Source of the DNA: Planctomycetota bacterium
GTDB lineage: Bacteria; Planctomycetota; Phycisphaerae; UBA1845; PWPN01
Assembly: GCA_022711465.1 (NCBI GenBank)
Contig: JAKLEZ010000022.1
Location: forward strand, 1-64,000
Length of the DNA stretch: 64,000 nt
Reading direction: 5' to 3'
The notes under the pieces were generated by a model. The model made no database searches. It saw nothing but the letters and a program-made list of their open reading frames with translations, and had not been told where the DNA came from. Below are positions 44,694 through 53,376 of this stretch, in pieces; within the stretch, counting starts at the first letter, position 1; the number at the start of each line of letters is the position of its first letter. The position numbers were made by a program, and so were the translations under genes.

Positions 44694-46385
44694 CTACACC
44701 TTGAATCGGCCGACAAGGGCTTGCAGTTGGTCGGCCAGAGTGGCAAGCTCCTGGCCGGCAGTCTGAGTCTGGGCGGCGCCCTCGGCGGTCTGCCGGGCCG
44801 CGGTGTCCACGCCGGTCATGTTCTTGGAGATCTCCCGGCTTGCGGTGGCCGATTGATTCACGCCTTCCGAGACCGTCGTTGACGCATTGGCCGTCTGGGC
44901 CACGTTCTGGGCGATCTCCTTGGTGGTGATGGATTGCTCTTCCACCGCGGAGGCGATCGTTCGGGACACTTCGTTCACCTTGTGAATGACCTGGGTGATC
45001 TCGCCGATAGACTGGACCGCCCCGCCGGTCGAACTCTGAATGGCTTCGATGCGCCTGCGGATGTCCTCGGTGGCCTCGGCGGTCTGCTTGGCCAGTTCCT
45101 TCACCTCGGTGGCAACGACCGCGAAGCCCTTGCCTGCGTCGCCGGCCCGAGCAGCCTCGATGGTTGCGTTGAGGGCCAACAGGTTGGTCTGCTCCGCGAT
45201 ATCCTGGATGACTCCAATGACCTTGCCGATCTCGTCGGCGGCCGAACCGAGCTGACTGATGTTCTGATTGCTGGTGCTGGCCAACTTGGCGGCATTCTCC
45301 GCGATGTTCGCGGCCTGCTCGGCATTGCGGGCAACCTCCGCGATGCTGGCGGTCATTTCCTCCACTGCTGCGGCGACGGTCTTGACGTTGGCGGACATCT
45401 GTTCGCTGGAGCCCGCAATCGTGCTCATGTTGGCGGACATCTCCTCGGCGGCGGCGGCGACCGTGGTCGACTGAGCCGTTGTCTCCTCGGCCCCGCTGGC
45501 AAGGGTGTCGGCGACGGCCGTCAAGGCGGACGATGACTTGGCCAGCGTCTGAGCATGGTCGCGTATGCCCTCGACCGTGCGCCTGAGTGTGTCGGACGTG
45601 GTGTCCAGAGCCCGGCCCAGATCGGCGATCTCGTCGTTGCCCGAGATCTCCACCCGCTTGGTGAAGTCGCCCTGGGACATCTCCTGAAGGACCGACACGG
45701 CGTTCCGCACCGGCCGGGCGATTCGTCGGGACACGACCAGCGCGCTGATTACTACCAGCGCCGCGGCCACCAGGCTGACGCCGACCACCACGGTTGCCAC
45801 CTTGCGGGAACCGCTCGCAAAGAGACTCCTGGCGTCGGCCTGCATCTTCTTGACGCCATCCTTGGAGAACTCCAGGTGCAGAACGCCGTACACGTCACCG
45901 ACCTTCCATTCCGGGTGGAGACGGCGCATATCGTTGTCGATTTTGAGGGGCTGGTAGTAAGAAAACGCAGCGTCGCTGTCGACCAGGATTGCCTCGCTGG
46001 TCTTCTTGGCCTGCTCGAATAGAGCGGCGCCCAAGGCTTGACCCACGCGCTGGGGATCCGATGAGAGCTCGGTCTTGCCTTCCTTGTTGAAGAAGGAGAA
46101 GGCCCGGATCTCCGTCAGCTGTTTCTGCTGCTCGGCGAACATCGTGAACAGCTTGTACTCCCCGCGCTGCAGGGACCCTTCGACGGCGTTCTTGACCTCG
46201 AGCAGTACGTCCTTGCCGTCACGGTGTTTCATGTCCTCCACCGACTTCTCGATGGCCGCCAACGTGCGGTCGACGTTTCGAGAGTAGAGGACGTGCTGAA
46301 TCACCATCAGCGTGAAGGTGGAGAGCACGAACACGGCCAAGATGATGCCGCAGATCTTCTTGCCAAGTGTCAGTCGCATGTTCAT
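44694..46385 (-). CDS. methyl-accepting chemotaxis protein, co-translated with a hydrogenase
   Basis: 563 residues. TM1 (about 10-33), periplasmic sensor domain (about 34-195, single Cache-like with SFFNKEGKTELSSD and YGVLHLEFS), TM2 (196-219), HAMP (220-272), then a long coiled-coil signalling domain with the hairpin tip IAEQTNLLALNATIEAARAG (shown in part). No CxxCH haem motif occurs in the sensor region and no C-terminal CheR pentapeptide. The start codon overlaps the stop of the hydrogenase small subunit as ATGA, so both are translated together. That suggests it responds to the hydrogenase's activity or state; inference. No che genes are in the window. Confidence 0.92.
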   Translation of the reverse strand: MNMRLTLGKKICGIILAVFVLSTFTLMVIQHVLYSRNVDRTLAAIEKSVEDMKHRDGKDVLLEVKNAVEGSLQRGEYKLFTMFAEQQKQLTEIRAFSFFNKEGKTELSSDPQRVGQALGAALFEQAKKTSEAILVDSDAAFSYYQPLKIDNDMRRLHPEWKVGDVYGVLHLEFSKDGVKKMQADARSLFASGSRKVATVVVGVSLVAAALVVISALVVSRRIARPVRNAVSVLQEMSQGDFTKRVEISGNDEIADLGRALDTTSDTLRRTVEGIRDHAQTLAKSSSALTAVADTLASGAEETTAQSTTVAAAAEEMSANMSTIAGSSEQMSANVKTVAAAVEEMTASIAEVARNAEQAANIAENAAKLASTSNQNISQLGSAADEIGKVIGVIQDIAEQTNLLALNATIEAARAGDAGKGFAVVATEVKELAKQTAEATEDIRRRIEAIQSSTGGAVQSIGEITQVIHKVNEVSRTIASAVEEQSITTKEIAQNVAQTANASTTVSEGVNQSATASREISKNMTGVDTAARQTAEGAAQTQTAGQELATLADQLQALVGRFKV

Positions 46386-47344
46386 TGTAACTTGCTCCCT
46401 CTATCCTGTTCCGCGTACGCAACTGCGTGGACTTGCTCACCCTTGCGGTAGAATGGGAAGTCCCGCCTCTTGGCGAACTCCTTGCTCGTGCAGCCCAGGC
46501 AGGGCGAGCCCGCCCGGATGCACCAGTTCACGCCGCCGTTCCACTGCCGTTGCGGGCAGTTGGTGTGGCTGAGGGGACCCAGGCAACCCAGCTTGAACAG
46601 GCATCCTGGATCTCCGAACTTCTCCGCATACTCGTGCTTCTGCCAGTAGTGGAACCGCGGGCAGTTGTCGTGGACCGAGTGGCCGTAAAACAGTGCGGGG
46701 GTCAGTAGCTCTGGATCGAGTTCGGGAAGCCCCTTAGCCAGCACGTAGGCCAGAGTCCCGACCAGTTCCTCCGGATGCATGGGGCAACCCGGGCAGTTGA
46801 TCAGTCGGCCCTTCGTCGGAATCCCTTCCTTGTCCATGAACTCCTTCAGGCTGCCGGCCCCGGTGGGATTGCCCTCGGCAGCCGGGATGCCACCGAAGGC
46901 CGCGCACGTGCCGGCAGCAATGATCGCTTTCGCATTGCGGCAGGCGGTCTGCAGGATGGTTGTCAGGGGGATGCCGTTGACCTTGCAGGCTTTCGGCATT
47001 TTCAGCGGTATCGCGCCCTCCAGAACCAGGTAGTATCCGCCGGCACCGATGACCTTGTCGACCACCCCACTGGCGACCTTGCCCTCGGCGGCCGACAGGG
47101 TGGAATGATAGGCCATCGACAACACGTCGGTGAGCAAATCCAGCGGCCCGGGATCCGTGCTGTTCAGCAACGAAACCGAGCAGCCGGTGCAGTTCATGCC
47201 CTGAAGCCAGAGAACTCTTGCCTCTTGCGTGACAAGCTTCTCCAGCCCCGCGGCTATCGCTCGTCCGTACTGGCGATCCAGACCGAAACCGGCGGCCAGG
47301 GCGGCACCTAATCGAAGAATGCTTCTTCGTGAATATTGGCGCAT
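46382..47344 (-). CDS. [NiFe] hydrogenase small subunit, Tat-exported
   Basis: 320 residues. Tat signal YSRRSILRLGAALAAGF, then the three iron-sulfur clusters of group 1-type hydrogenases: proximal (Cys52, Cys55, Cys147, Cys184), distal (His222 or 225, Cys228, Cys248, Cys254) and medial (Cys263, Cys282, Cys285). The proximal site reads NCTGC, without the extra cysteines of oxygen-tolerant enzymes. No C-terminal membrane anchor is present, so the exported enzyme would be soluble or held by a partner. The gene lies 12 bases after the large subunit, the reverse of the usual order, and overlaps the chemoreceptor gene. Confidence 0.93.
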   Translation of the reverse strand: MRQYSRRSILRLGAALAAGFGLDRQYGRAIAAGLEKLVTQEARVLWLQGMNCTGCSVSLLNSTDPGPLDLLTDVLSMAYHSTLSAAEGKVASGVVDKVIGAGGYYLVLEGAIPLKMPKACKVNGIPLTTILQTACRNAKAIIAAGTCAAFGGIPAAEGNPTGAGSLKEFMDKEGIPTKGRLINCPGCPMHPEELVGTLAYVLAKGLPELDPELLTPALFYGHSVHDNCPRFHYWQKHEYAEKFGDPGCLFKLGCLGPLSHTNCPQRQWNGGVNWCIRAGSPCLGCTSKEFAKRRDFPFYRKGEQVHAVAYAEQDRGSKLQ

Positions 47345-47356
47345 GTCAGGGATCTC

Positions 47357-48901
47357 CTAATGAACAGCACACGCAAGGCACGGATCAAAGGAGCGAACGA
47401 TGCGGCCGAGCTCGATCGGCTGCGCGGGATCCTCGATGAACGTTCCCGCCAGAGCTTGCTCCACCGGCCCTGGTTGACCTCGATCGTCGCGTGGCGAGCA
47501 ATTCCAGGTTGTCGGCACCACGGACTGGTAGCGCTTGACCTTGTAGTCCTCGATGGTGATCCAGTGGCCCAGGGCGCCACGGGGTGCCTCGGTGAGGCCA
47601 TACCCCGAGCCGCTCTTGGGAATCTTGAAATCGCTCGCCGGCGGGCCGTCGATCTCGATCTCACTCAGCCATTTCATGCATTGGTCGGCAACCCAGACAG
47701 TCTCCAGGCCTCGGGCGAGATGGCGGCCCATGACAGAGGCCATCTTCTCCAGCGGCAAATCCAGTGAAGTGAGGACCGCATCAAGCTCCTTCTTGACCCA
47801 GGCGGCCCCCGCGTCATGGTAGTTCGTCAGCACCCGGGCCAAGGGACCTACCTCCAAGGGACGGCCGGCATAGCGCGGAGCCTTGATCCAGCTGTAAGCG
47901 CCCGGCTTGTCCGGCGCAGCGTTTGCTTCGCCCTTGTCAGGGTGCAGACCGGAAGGCTGGGCATACCAGGAACTGGCCACGTCCTCGGCGACCTTGCTGA
48001 CGTCCAGCGGCGCCCATTTTCCGTCGATCACCGTGCCGGGCCGGAAGAACTGATTCTCCGGCGTATTCGCGTCATCCATCGGAAACGCGCCGAAGCACAG
48101 GAAACTGCCGCAACCGCGGCCAATGTCGAAGTACGCCTTGAACGTCTTTGCGACGGCCAGCACATCCGGCAAGTAGACGTCCTTGATGAAAGCGGTCGCT
48201 TCGAGGAGCCGCGTACGGTATGCGAGCACGCGCTCGATCGTGGGAACCTGGGTGCAGCCGCCGGGTACGATCGCGGTGGAGTGCGGCAGGTGGGCTCCGA
48301 AGATGGCCCCCATCTCATCGCAAGTGCGGCGGACTTCCAGAGCGCGGACGTAATGGCTCAGAAGAGTCATGTTGACATCCAGGTCCTGGACGTAATCGCG
48401 TTCGTATCTGGGAAGGAAGGGGGCGGCGGGGAGGATATCCTTGCGGGCGACCGCCTGCTCAACCCATGACTTCAGCTTGTTGAGCAGTTTGTCCGTGCCC
48501 GCGTATTGCAGTATCGCCTTGATGTCCACGAAATCTAGCGCCGCGAGATGGTAGAAATGGAGGACATGGGAATGGAGGTGGTTCGCCGCCAGAATGAGAT
48601 TCTGCAGCAACCGGCCATTGTGCGTCGGCTTGAGCTGGTAGGCCATCTCCTGAGCTCGGATCGACGCAATGCCGTGCGAGATCGGACAGACGCCGCAGGT
48701 CCGCTGCATGATCTGCTGGGCATCAAGGGGGTCGCGGCCTTCGATGATCTTCTCAAGGCCGCGGAACATCTCCCCTTCACACTTGGCCTCCTTCACGCGG
48801 AAGCCCTTTTTGCCTCCGGCTTCCGCCTCTTCCGTTTCGGCGTGAACGGCAAGGTGTCCTTCAATGCGGGTCAAGGGGTTGATGGTGAGTTCGTTGCTCA
48901 T
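47357..48901 (-). CDS. [NiFe] hydrogenase large subunit lacking the C-terminal maturation peptide
   Basis: 514 residues. N-terminal metal motif EGRDPLDAQQIMQRTCGVCPISHG (in part; Cys69, Cys72, His76) and C-terminal motif FDPCLACAVH (Cys508, Cys511, His514) are complete, so a [NiFe] centre is expected. The stop codon (TAG 47359-47357) follows His514 directly. Most group 1 enzymes carry about 15 more residues that a specific protease removes; here there is nothing to remove, as in regulatory hydrogenases. ATG 48901 with GGAG 8 bases upstream; the extension to 48952 is not family-like. No own signal peptide: would be carried out with the small subunit. Maturation (hyp) genes are not in the window. 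Confidence 0.94.
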   Translation of the reverse strand: MSNELTINPLTRIEGHLAVHAETEEAEAGGKKGFRVKEAKCEGEMFRGLEKIIEGRDPLDAQQIMQRTCGVCPISHGIASIRAQEMAYQLKPTHNGRLLQNLILAANHLHSHVLHFYHLAALDFVDIKAILQYAGTDKLLNKLKSWVEQAVARKDILPAAPFLPRYERDYVQDLDVNMTLLSHYVRALEVRRTCDEMGAIFGAHLPHSTAIVPGGCTQVPTIERVLAYRTRLLEATAFIKDVYLPDVLAVAKTFKAYFDIGRGCGSFLCFGAFPMDDANTPENQFFRPGTVIDGKWAPLDVSKVAEDVASSWYAQPSGLHPDKGEANAAPDKPGAYSWIKAPRYAGRPLEVGPLARVLTNYHDAGAAWVKKELDAVLTSLDLPLEKMASVMGRHLARGLETVWVADQCMKWLSEIEIDGPPASDFKIPKSGSGYGLTEAPRGALGHWITIEDYKVKRYQSVVPTTWNCSPRDDRGQPGPVEQALAGTFIEDPAQPIELGRIVRSFDPCLACAVH

Positions 48902-49277
48902 GAGTTCGCTCCGAAGGTTTCGCCGTTGGGCAAAACGTGCTCCTAGTGGCACTGTTGCGGCGCTGAGAGAGACTGCCTCGAACCCCCGTCTGGTCCGGCA
49001 GCTCTGAGCAGGCCATCCCGACGCTCGGACCGGAGTGGTGCGGGATGGGAGATCCTGGGCGCTCAGTCAGGCCTCCTACTCATCGTCGGAGGGAAAAGCC
49101 GACTTGAGTGATCGCTTCGCTCTAGAGGGAAAATGGTCGATGGGCCCGGACGAGGCTGGCGGCAACCAGATTGCCGGTTTGGTTATGGGACCTCGGTCCG
49201 TGCCCGTATGCGGTTGCGACCGTGGCATCTATCCGCCGGACGGAACAGATGATGAGCGCTTCACGTGGCGGCCGCGA
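48902..49277. other. 376-base region upstream of the hydrogenase operon
   Basis: Lies between the hydrogenase large subunit start and the carboxypeptidase stop, both minus strand. The hydrogenase promoter should be here. I find no clear sigma-70 pair and no properly spaced sigma-54 site (two near matches have the wrong spacing). Open frames here lack coding bias. Confidence 0.45.
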
Positions 49278-50759
49278 TTATCCCGGCCAGCCGACCAGAA
49301 CTCGGCAGGCTTCATCCTGGAGCTTGGTGAAGGGGGCGACATCGTCATCGTCACCCGCCTGGGAGGGTATTCTGTTGAAGATGATCGAGAAGGCCAGCCA
49401 CGTGCCTCGCCGGGTCTTGACGTATCCGCTGAGCGAGGATACGCCGCCAATGTAGCCAGTCTTTCCGAAGACATGGCCCTTCAGGTCGGCCATTCTATCC
49501 TTGAGTGATCCGTCAATCCCTGCTGCAGTCAGACTGCTTCGGTAGACCTCAGCATCCGGGCGTGAATGCATAACCTTCAGCAGGTCGGTGAGCATGCGGG
49601 CCGTTACCCGGTTCTGCGGGCTCAGGCCTGAGCCGTCCCTGGGGGCCAGCGCTTGATGGTCGATCCCGTTCCTGGCCAGGAATGCACGAAGGGCATGGCC
49701 TCCGTCTTCCCAGGATCCCGGCACGGAGCGGCCCAATTGCCGCTGGAACGTCTGCCCACTCAGCTTGCAGAGGCACTCGGCGAACAGATTCTGGCTGTTC
49801 TTGTTGATTCGCGACAGGATGTCGGGAAGCGGGGTCTCATGCACGGCGATGACCTTCTCGGCGGGCGGCACCGGTGCGCCTCCAAGCGGCGCCTCTGCCC
49901 GCCGAATCTCACCCCGAACGGTGATACCCTTGATCTGGAGTTGGTGCCTGAGTGCATCCGCGAAAAACGCTCCCGGCTCTTCGACCGGTTTGCTCTTGAG
50001 CTCCGTCTTCTTGGTGCAGATCCCTCCCAGCCTGTACACATTGCCGCCAGGTGATTTGACGATCTCCGGTTCACCTTTGGCACCGGTCATGCATTCGTTG
50101 ATGATGCGGATGTCCTGTACCGGCGGCATCACTTCATAACGGACCGGTTTGCCTTCTTCAGTCGGAAAGACGGTGATGTCGACGGAGTTGTCACCGAAGT
50201 TGAGCCCGCTGGTCGGTGCGGCGTACCAGTGAAGAAGCCAATCCTTGCGCCACGTGGGATGGACGCGAGGCTGTCGTTCGAAGGCGGAGTCATCATAGAC
50301 CAGGTCGCCTCGGATCTGACGTACTCCGCGTCGCTGCAGAACGCTGGCCCACGCTTCGAGTAGCGTCACCGGCGTGCCACCCCCGGCAGCAGCGAGGCGG
50401 GCATCGCCGGTGGCCGGATCACCCGTGCCGATCAGCCACAGGTCGTCACCGTCGAGGGCCAGATAGGTCTTCACCCGGTGGTTCGCTCCGAAGAGGTCCA
50501 GGCCGACCGCGGTGGTCAGCAGCTTGAAGTTGCTGGCCGGCGTGCAGGCCTGGTCGGCATCTCGGGCATATAGCTCCCTGCCTCCGGGCAACTCGACGAC
50601 ACGGGCGCGAACGACGGCTCCTGTGGATGAAAGCTGACCGAGGACCGCGTCCAGTCTGGACGCGAGCCTCGCATCCTGGCCGACGTCGGGAGCGGCACAG
50701 CCGGTGAGAAACCACCAGAGGCCGGCGGCAACGAGCATGTGCTCACGGCGTGGGAACAC
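49278..50759 (-). CDS. dacB: D-alanyl-D-alanine carboxypeptidase/endopeptidase (PBP4-type, peptidase S13)
   Basis: 493 residues starting at GTG 50759 (GGAG 5-9 bases upstream). The signal peptide ends in FLTGC, a lipobox, so it is probably a lipoprotein. Penicillin-binding motifs: SxxK in PASNFKLLT (Ser76, Lys79), SxN in INKNSQNLFAEC, and KTG in FGKTGYIGG. A large insert between the first two motifs is normal for class C PBPs. It trims peptidoglycan stem peptides in the periplasm, indicating that this organism makes peptidoglycan. Divergent from the LacI regulator. Confidence 0.9.
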   Translation of the reverse strand: MFPRREHMLVAAGLWWFLTGCAAPDVGQDARLASRLDAVLGQLSSTGAVVRARVVELPGGRELYARDADQACTPASNFKLLTTAVGLDLFGANHRVKTYLALDGDDLWLIGTGDPATGDARLAAAGGGTPVTLLEAWASVLQRRGVRQIRGDLVYDDSAFERQPRVHPTWRKDWLLHWYAAPTSGLNFGDNSVDITVFPTEEGKPVRYEVMPPVQDIRIINECMTGAKGEPEIVKSPGGNVYRLGGICTKKTELKSKPVEEPGAFFADALRHQLQIKGITVRGEIRRAEAPLGGAPVPPAEKVIAVHETPLPDILSRINKNSQNLFAECLCKLSGQTFQRQLGRSVPGSWEDGGHALRAFLARNGIDHQALAPRDGSGLSPQNRVTARMLTDLLKVMHSRPDAEVYRSSLTAAGIDGSLKDRMADLKGHVFGKTGYIGGVSSLSGYVKTRRGTWLAFSIIFNRIPSQAGDDDDVAPFTKLQDEACRVLVGWPG

Positions 50760-50862
50760 GAGGGCTCTCCTCCGTTCGGACGAGTGGCGATATCACGATC
50801 AACGCATGCTACCACCTGCCGGGCTCGCGTCCATCCCTGCAAGAAGCGGACGTGCCGGCACC

Positions 50863-50907
50863 GGAACCGTTTCTGAAAGAACTCCTGGTTTTCAGGAATT
50901 CCGGTTG
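50863..50907. promoter_or_regulatory. imperfect inverted repeat upstream of the LacI-type gene
   Basis: Outer arms AACCG and CGGTT and inner arms TGAAA and TTTTCA flank a centre near 50884. It lies 45 bases before the LacI ATG in the divergent region with dacB and could be an operator for autoregulation. The arms contain mismatches and unequal gaps, so support is weak. Confidence 0.25.
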
Positions 50908-50951
50908 ATTCCCGTGAGGGCGTCGCGTACCATCAACGGATTAGGTGTCCT

Positions 50952-51983
50952 ATGTCGATTGCAGATGTTGCCAGATCGGCCGGGGTGTCCCAGGCGACCG
51001 TGTCGCGGGTCATCAATCACGTCCCCGGGGTATCCGCCAAGAACATCCACCTTGTTCAACAGGCGATGGAGCATCTGGGGTATACACCCCCTCCGCCCGA
51101 GCGGCGCCCGGGCCGGCGTTCGCCTCCTCGAAACAGGATTGGCGTGCTGGGTGCCATCGTTCTGGACGGATTGTATGTGCACACTCCCGGCGTTCTGGCT
51201 GCCCATCTTCGCGGCATGGAGCGGGAAGCGGCCGATCACGATTGTGCGTTGGCGTTTGCCGACGTTTCCGACGCCACCCGCCTTCCGACGATTCTCGAAG
51301 GCCGCCAGCTGGTGGGGGGGATCTTGCTGGGGTCGCACGCCCGTTCCGGCGTGCTGGCCGCCATTCAGCACATGCCCTGGGTCTGGCTCAGTTCACATTC
51401 CGGTCCGAGTGGTGACTCGGTCCTGGCGGGCAATCTGGAGATCGCCGAGATGGCGACCCGGTATCTCGTCGATCGGGGGCATCGGCACCTTGCGTTCCTT
51501 TCGGTGATGAGCAGTTACCCTGCCTATCCCGCCCGCGCCGAGGCATTCCGTACGGCGGCTTCGCGTGTCGGAGCCACGGCCGACGTGCTGCTCGACCAGC
51601 CTCAGAGCGACGGCGGTGCGGATATGAATCTGACCTTGCCGATACTCCGGGAGCGAGTGGCCGGTCTCGTCGCTCGGTTTGTCAATCTCGCTCCGCGGCC
51701 GACGGGTCTGTTTCTGCCCAACGACATGATGACGGCCATGGTCTACCCGGCGCTGATGATGTGTGGACTTCGGCCGGGAGAAGACGTTGAGATTATCTCG
51801 TGCAATAACGAGGAGGCCTACCTGGTCGGGCTCCATCCCCGTCCTGCGACCATCGACATCGGCGCGGAGCTCATGGGACGGCGGAGCGTGGAGCAACTCA
51901 TTCGTAAGATTCGCCATCCAGGCGAGACGCGGCAGGTGCACATCGCGGTCTCGCCGGTGCTGATCGAGCCGGAGCGGCATTGA
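50952..51983 (+). CDS. LacI-family transcriptional regulator
   Basis: 343 residues. N-terminal LacI HTH (SIADVARSAGVSQATVSRVIN; residues 1-22 in part) with hinge around 45-60, then a periplasmic-binding-protein-like effector domain (about 65-343; IGVLGAIV, GGILLGS, FLPNDMMTAMVYPALMMCG, EIISCNNEE). It should sense a sugar or derivative. The hinge region is unusually Pro/Arg-rich (PPPPERRPGRRSPPRN). The regulon is unknown; adjacent genes are for cell wall and protein quality control, not sugar uptake. Confidence 0.9.
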   Translation: MSIADVARSAGVSQATVSRVINHVPGVSAKNIHLVQQAMEHLGYTPPPPERRPGRRSPPRNRIGVLGAIVLDGLYVHTPGVLAAHLRGMEREAADHDCALAFADVSDATRLPTILEGRQLVGGILLGSHARSGVLAAIQHMPWVWLSSHSGPSGDSVLAGNLEIAEMATRYLVDRGHRHLAFLSVMSSYPAYPARAEAFRTAASRVGATADVLLDQPQSDGGADMNLTLPILRERVAGLVARFVNLAPRPTGLFLPNDMMTAMVYPALMMCGLRPGEDVEIISCNNEEAYLVGLHPRPATIDIGAELMGRRSVEQLIRKIRHPGETRQVHIAVSPVLIEPERH

Positions 51984-52041
51984 GCCGCGGGAGAGCCTCT
52001 TCTTCCGGTGCAGTGCGATCGAAGCACGGATCCAGAGTCAA

Positions 52042-52716
52042 TCAGGGTTGAGGGGCGGTCGAGGTCGGCAGCCCTGGCGGTCGCACGATCTTGATCGCTT
52101 TCTGGGCGGTCAGCGTTCTCCCGGTGAGCAGATCGAAGAATGCGGCGTGGGCGATCAGTTCGGCATGAACGGGGGTTTTACCCGACGGCCAGGGGCACCT
52201 GATGCTGAAGTGGTGGGTCATCAGTCGGCCATACCACATCTTCCGCGTGGTGGGCACGTCGAAGTGGTACTCTCCCACGACGTTCTGGTCGGCCGCGCTG
52301 AGAGGATCGAGGAGGACCACCTGGATCGAACCGGCGGCCTTGATCACGTGCCCGTCTGCATCATAGGGTTGGAGGTAGAGAACGACCCCGTCGTCACCTG
52401 GCTTGTTGTCAGTGTCGTAACCTCCGGACATGCTCGCGAAGTCGATCTTGACCGGGGCGACGAGCTGCTCCATGGTCTCCTTGCGATCCAAGCCGCGGAG
52501 ACGGGCGATCTGGGCCTGTAACGTCCGCAGCCCTTCCTGCTCGGAGGTGAGTTGGTGCTCGAGCTGTCGGACCCGCTCCTGGGATAGTCGCAGCTGGCGT
52601 TGCGTGGCCTGGTACTTCTCGGCTGTCACCCCCCCGCATCCGGCCGCGGCCAGCACAAGGGCCGTAGCCACCATGAGGTGGAGGCGTCCGGCGGCGAGCA
52701 TGCCCTTGGCCAGCAT
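52042..52716 (-). CDS. lipoprotein with periplasmic coiled coil, unknown function
   Basis: 224 residues from ATG 52716. The signal peptide ends in LAAAGC (lipobox). Residues about 35-75 form a coiled coil (QATQRQLRLSQERVRQLEHQ and onward), then a beta-rich domain (about 85-220) with SGGYDTDNKPGDDGVVLYLQPYD in part. It follows the second clpP by 8 bases, so is the last gene of the tig-clpP-clpP run. The open frame to 52824 overlaps clpP and lacks a signal peptide. Function unknown. Confidence 0.75.
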   Translation of the reverse strand: MLAKGMLAAGRLHLMVATALVLAAAGCGGVTAEKYQATQRQLRLSQERVRQLEHQLTSEQEGLRTLQAQIARLRGLDRKETMEQLVAPVKIDFASMSGGYDTDNKPGDDGVVLYLQPYDADGHVIKAAGSIQVVLLDPLSAADQNVVGEYHFDVPTTRKMWYGRLMTHHFSIRCPWPSGKTPVHAELIAHAAFFDLLTGRTLTAQKAIKIVRPPGLPTSTAPQP

Positions 52717-52724
52717 TCTCAAGT

Positions 52725-53357
52725 TCACTCGTCGGATTCCTTGGGTTTGGGTGGCGCTTCCGGGGCCCGTTCCAGGATCGTGTCGGCCAGCCCGTAGTCG
52801 ATTGCCTCCTGGGCCTCGAGCCATTTGTTGCGATCGCAGTCCCGCTCGATCTGCTCAACAGGCTTACCGCAGTGGAGGGCGATGATCTCATACAGCCGCC
52901 TGCGCAGCCGGATGATCTCGGCCGCCTCGATGGACAGATCCGTGGCTGGCCCTTCGAGCACGCCGCCGATCAGAGGTTGGTGCAGCAGGAGTCGAGCGTT
53001 GGGCAGAACGAATCGCTTGCCCTTGCGGCCTCCGCACATCAGCACCGCACCCATGCTGGCGGCCATGCCCACGCAGAAGGTATGCACCTCGCATCGGAGG
53101 AACTGCATCGTGTCGTAGACGGCCAACCCGGCCGACACCGATCCTCCAGGCGAGTTGATGTAGAAGTTGATCGGGGACTTGCTGTCCTCGTTGGAGAGGA
53201 ACAGCATTTGGGCGACGATGGTATTCGCCACTGCATCGTCGATCCCGCCGCCGAGGAACACGATTCTGTCCTTCAGCAACCGGGAATAGATGTCGTAGGC
53301 CCGCTCGCCGCGGCCGGTCTTCTCGATGACCATCGGAATGAGGTGCTGTGCGATCAT
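52725..53357 (-). CDS. clpP: ATP-dependent Clp protease proteolytic subunit (paralogue 2)
   Basis: 210 residues. Serine peptidase forming tetradecameric barrels with ClpX/ClpA-type unfoldases. Catalytic triad present with canonical spacing: Ser101 in GMAASMGAVL, His126 in LLLHQP, Asp175 in IERDCD. Glycine-rich handle NSPGGSVSAG present. ATG 53357 has AGGA upstream; the frame to 53456 overlaps the first clpP. It lies 19 bases after the first copy and may form mixed rings with it. Confidence 0.93.
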   Translation of the reverse strand: MIAQHLIPMVIEKTGRGERAYDIYSRLLKDRIVFLGGGIDDAVANTIVAQMLFLSNEDSKSPINFYINSPGGSVSAGLAVYDTMQFLRCEVHTFCVGMAASMGAVLMCGGRKGKRFVLPNARLLLHQPLIGGVLEGPATDLSIEAAEIIRLRRRLYEIIALHCGKPVEQIERDCDRNKWLEAQEAIDYGLADTILERAPEAPPKPKESDE

Positions 53358-53376
53358 ATAGGAGTCCTGTGTGAGG

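Noticed and set aside
48930..48965. Sigma-54 (-24/-12) promoter for the hydrogenase operon
   Set aside because: Two GCAC...TTGC-like matches were seen but the spacing between the elements is too short on either strand.
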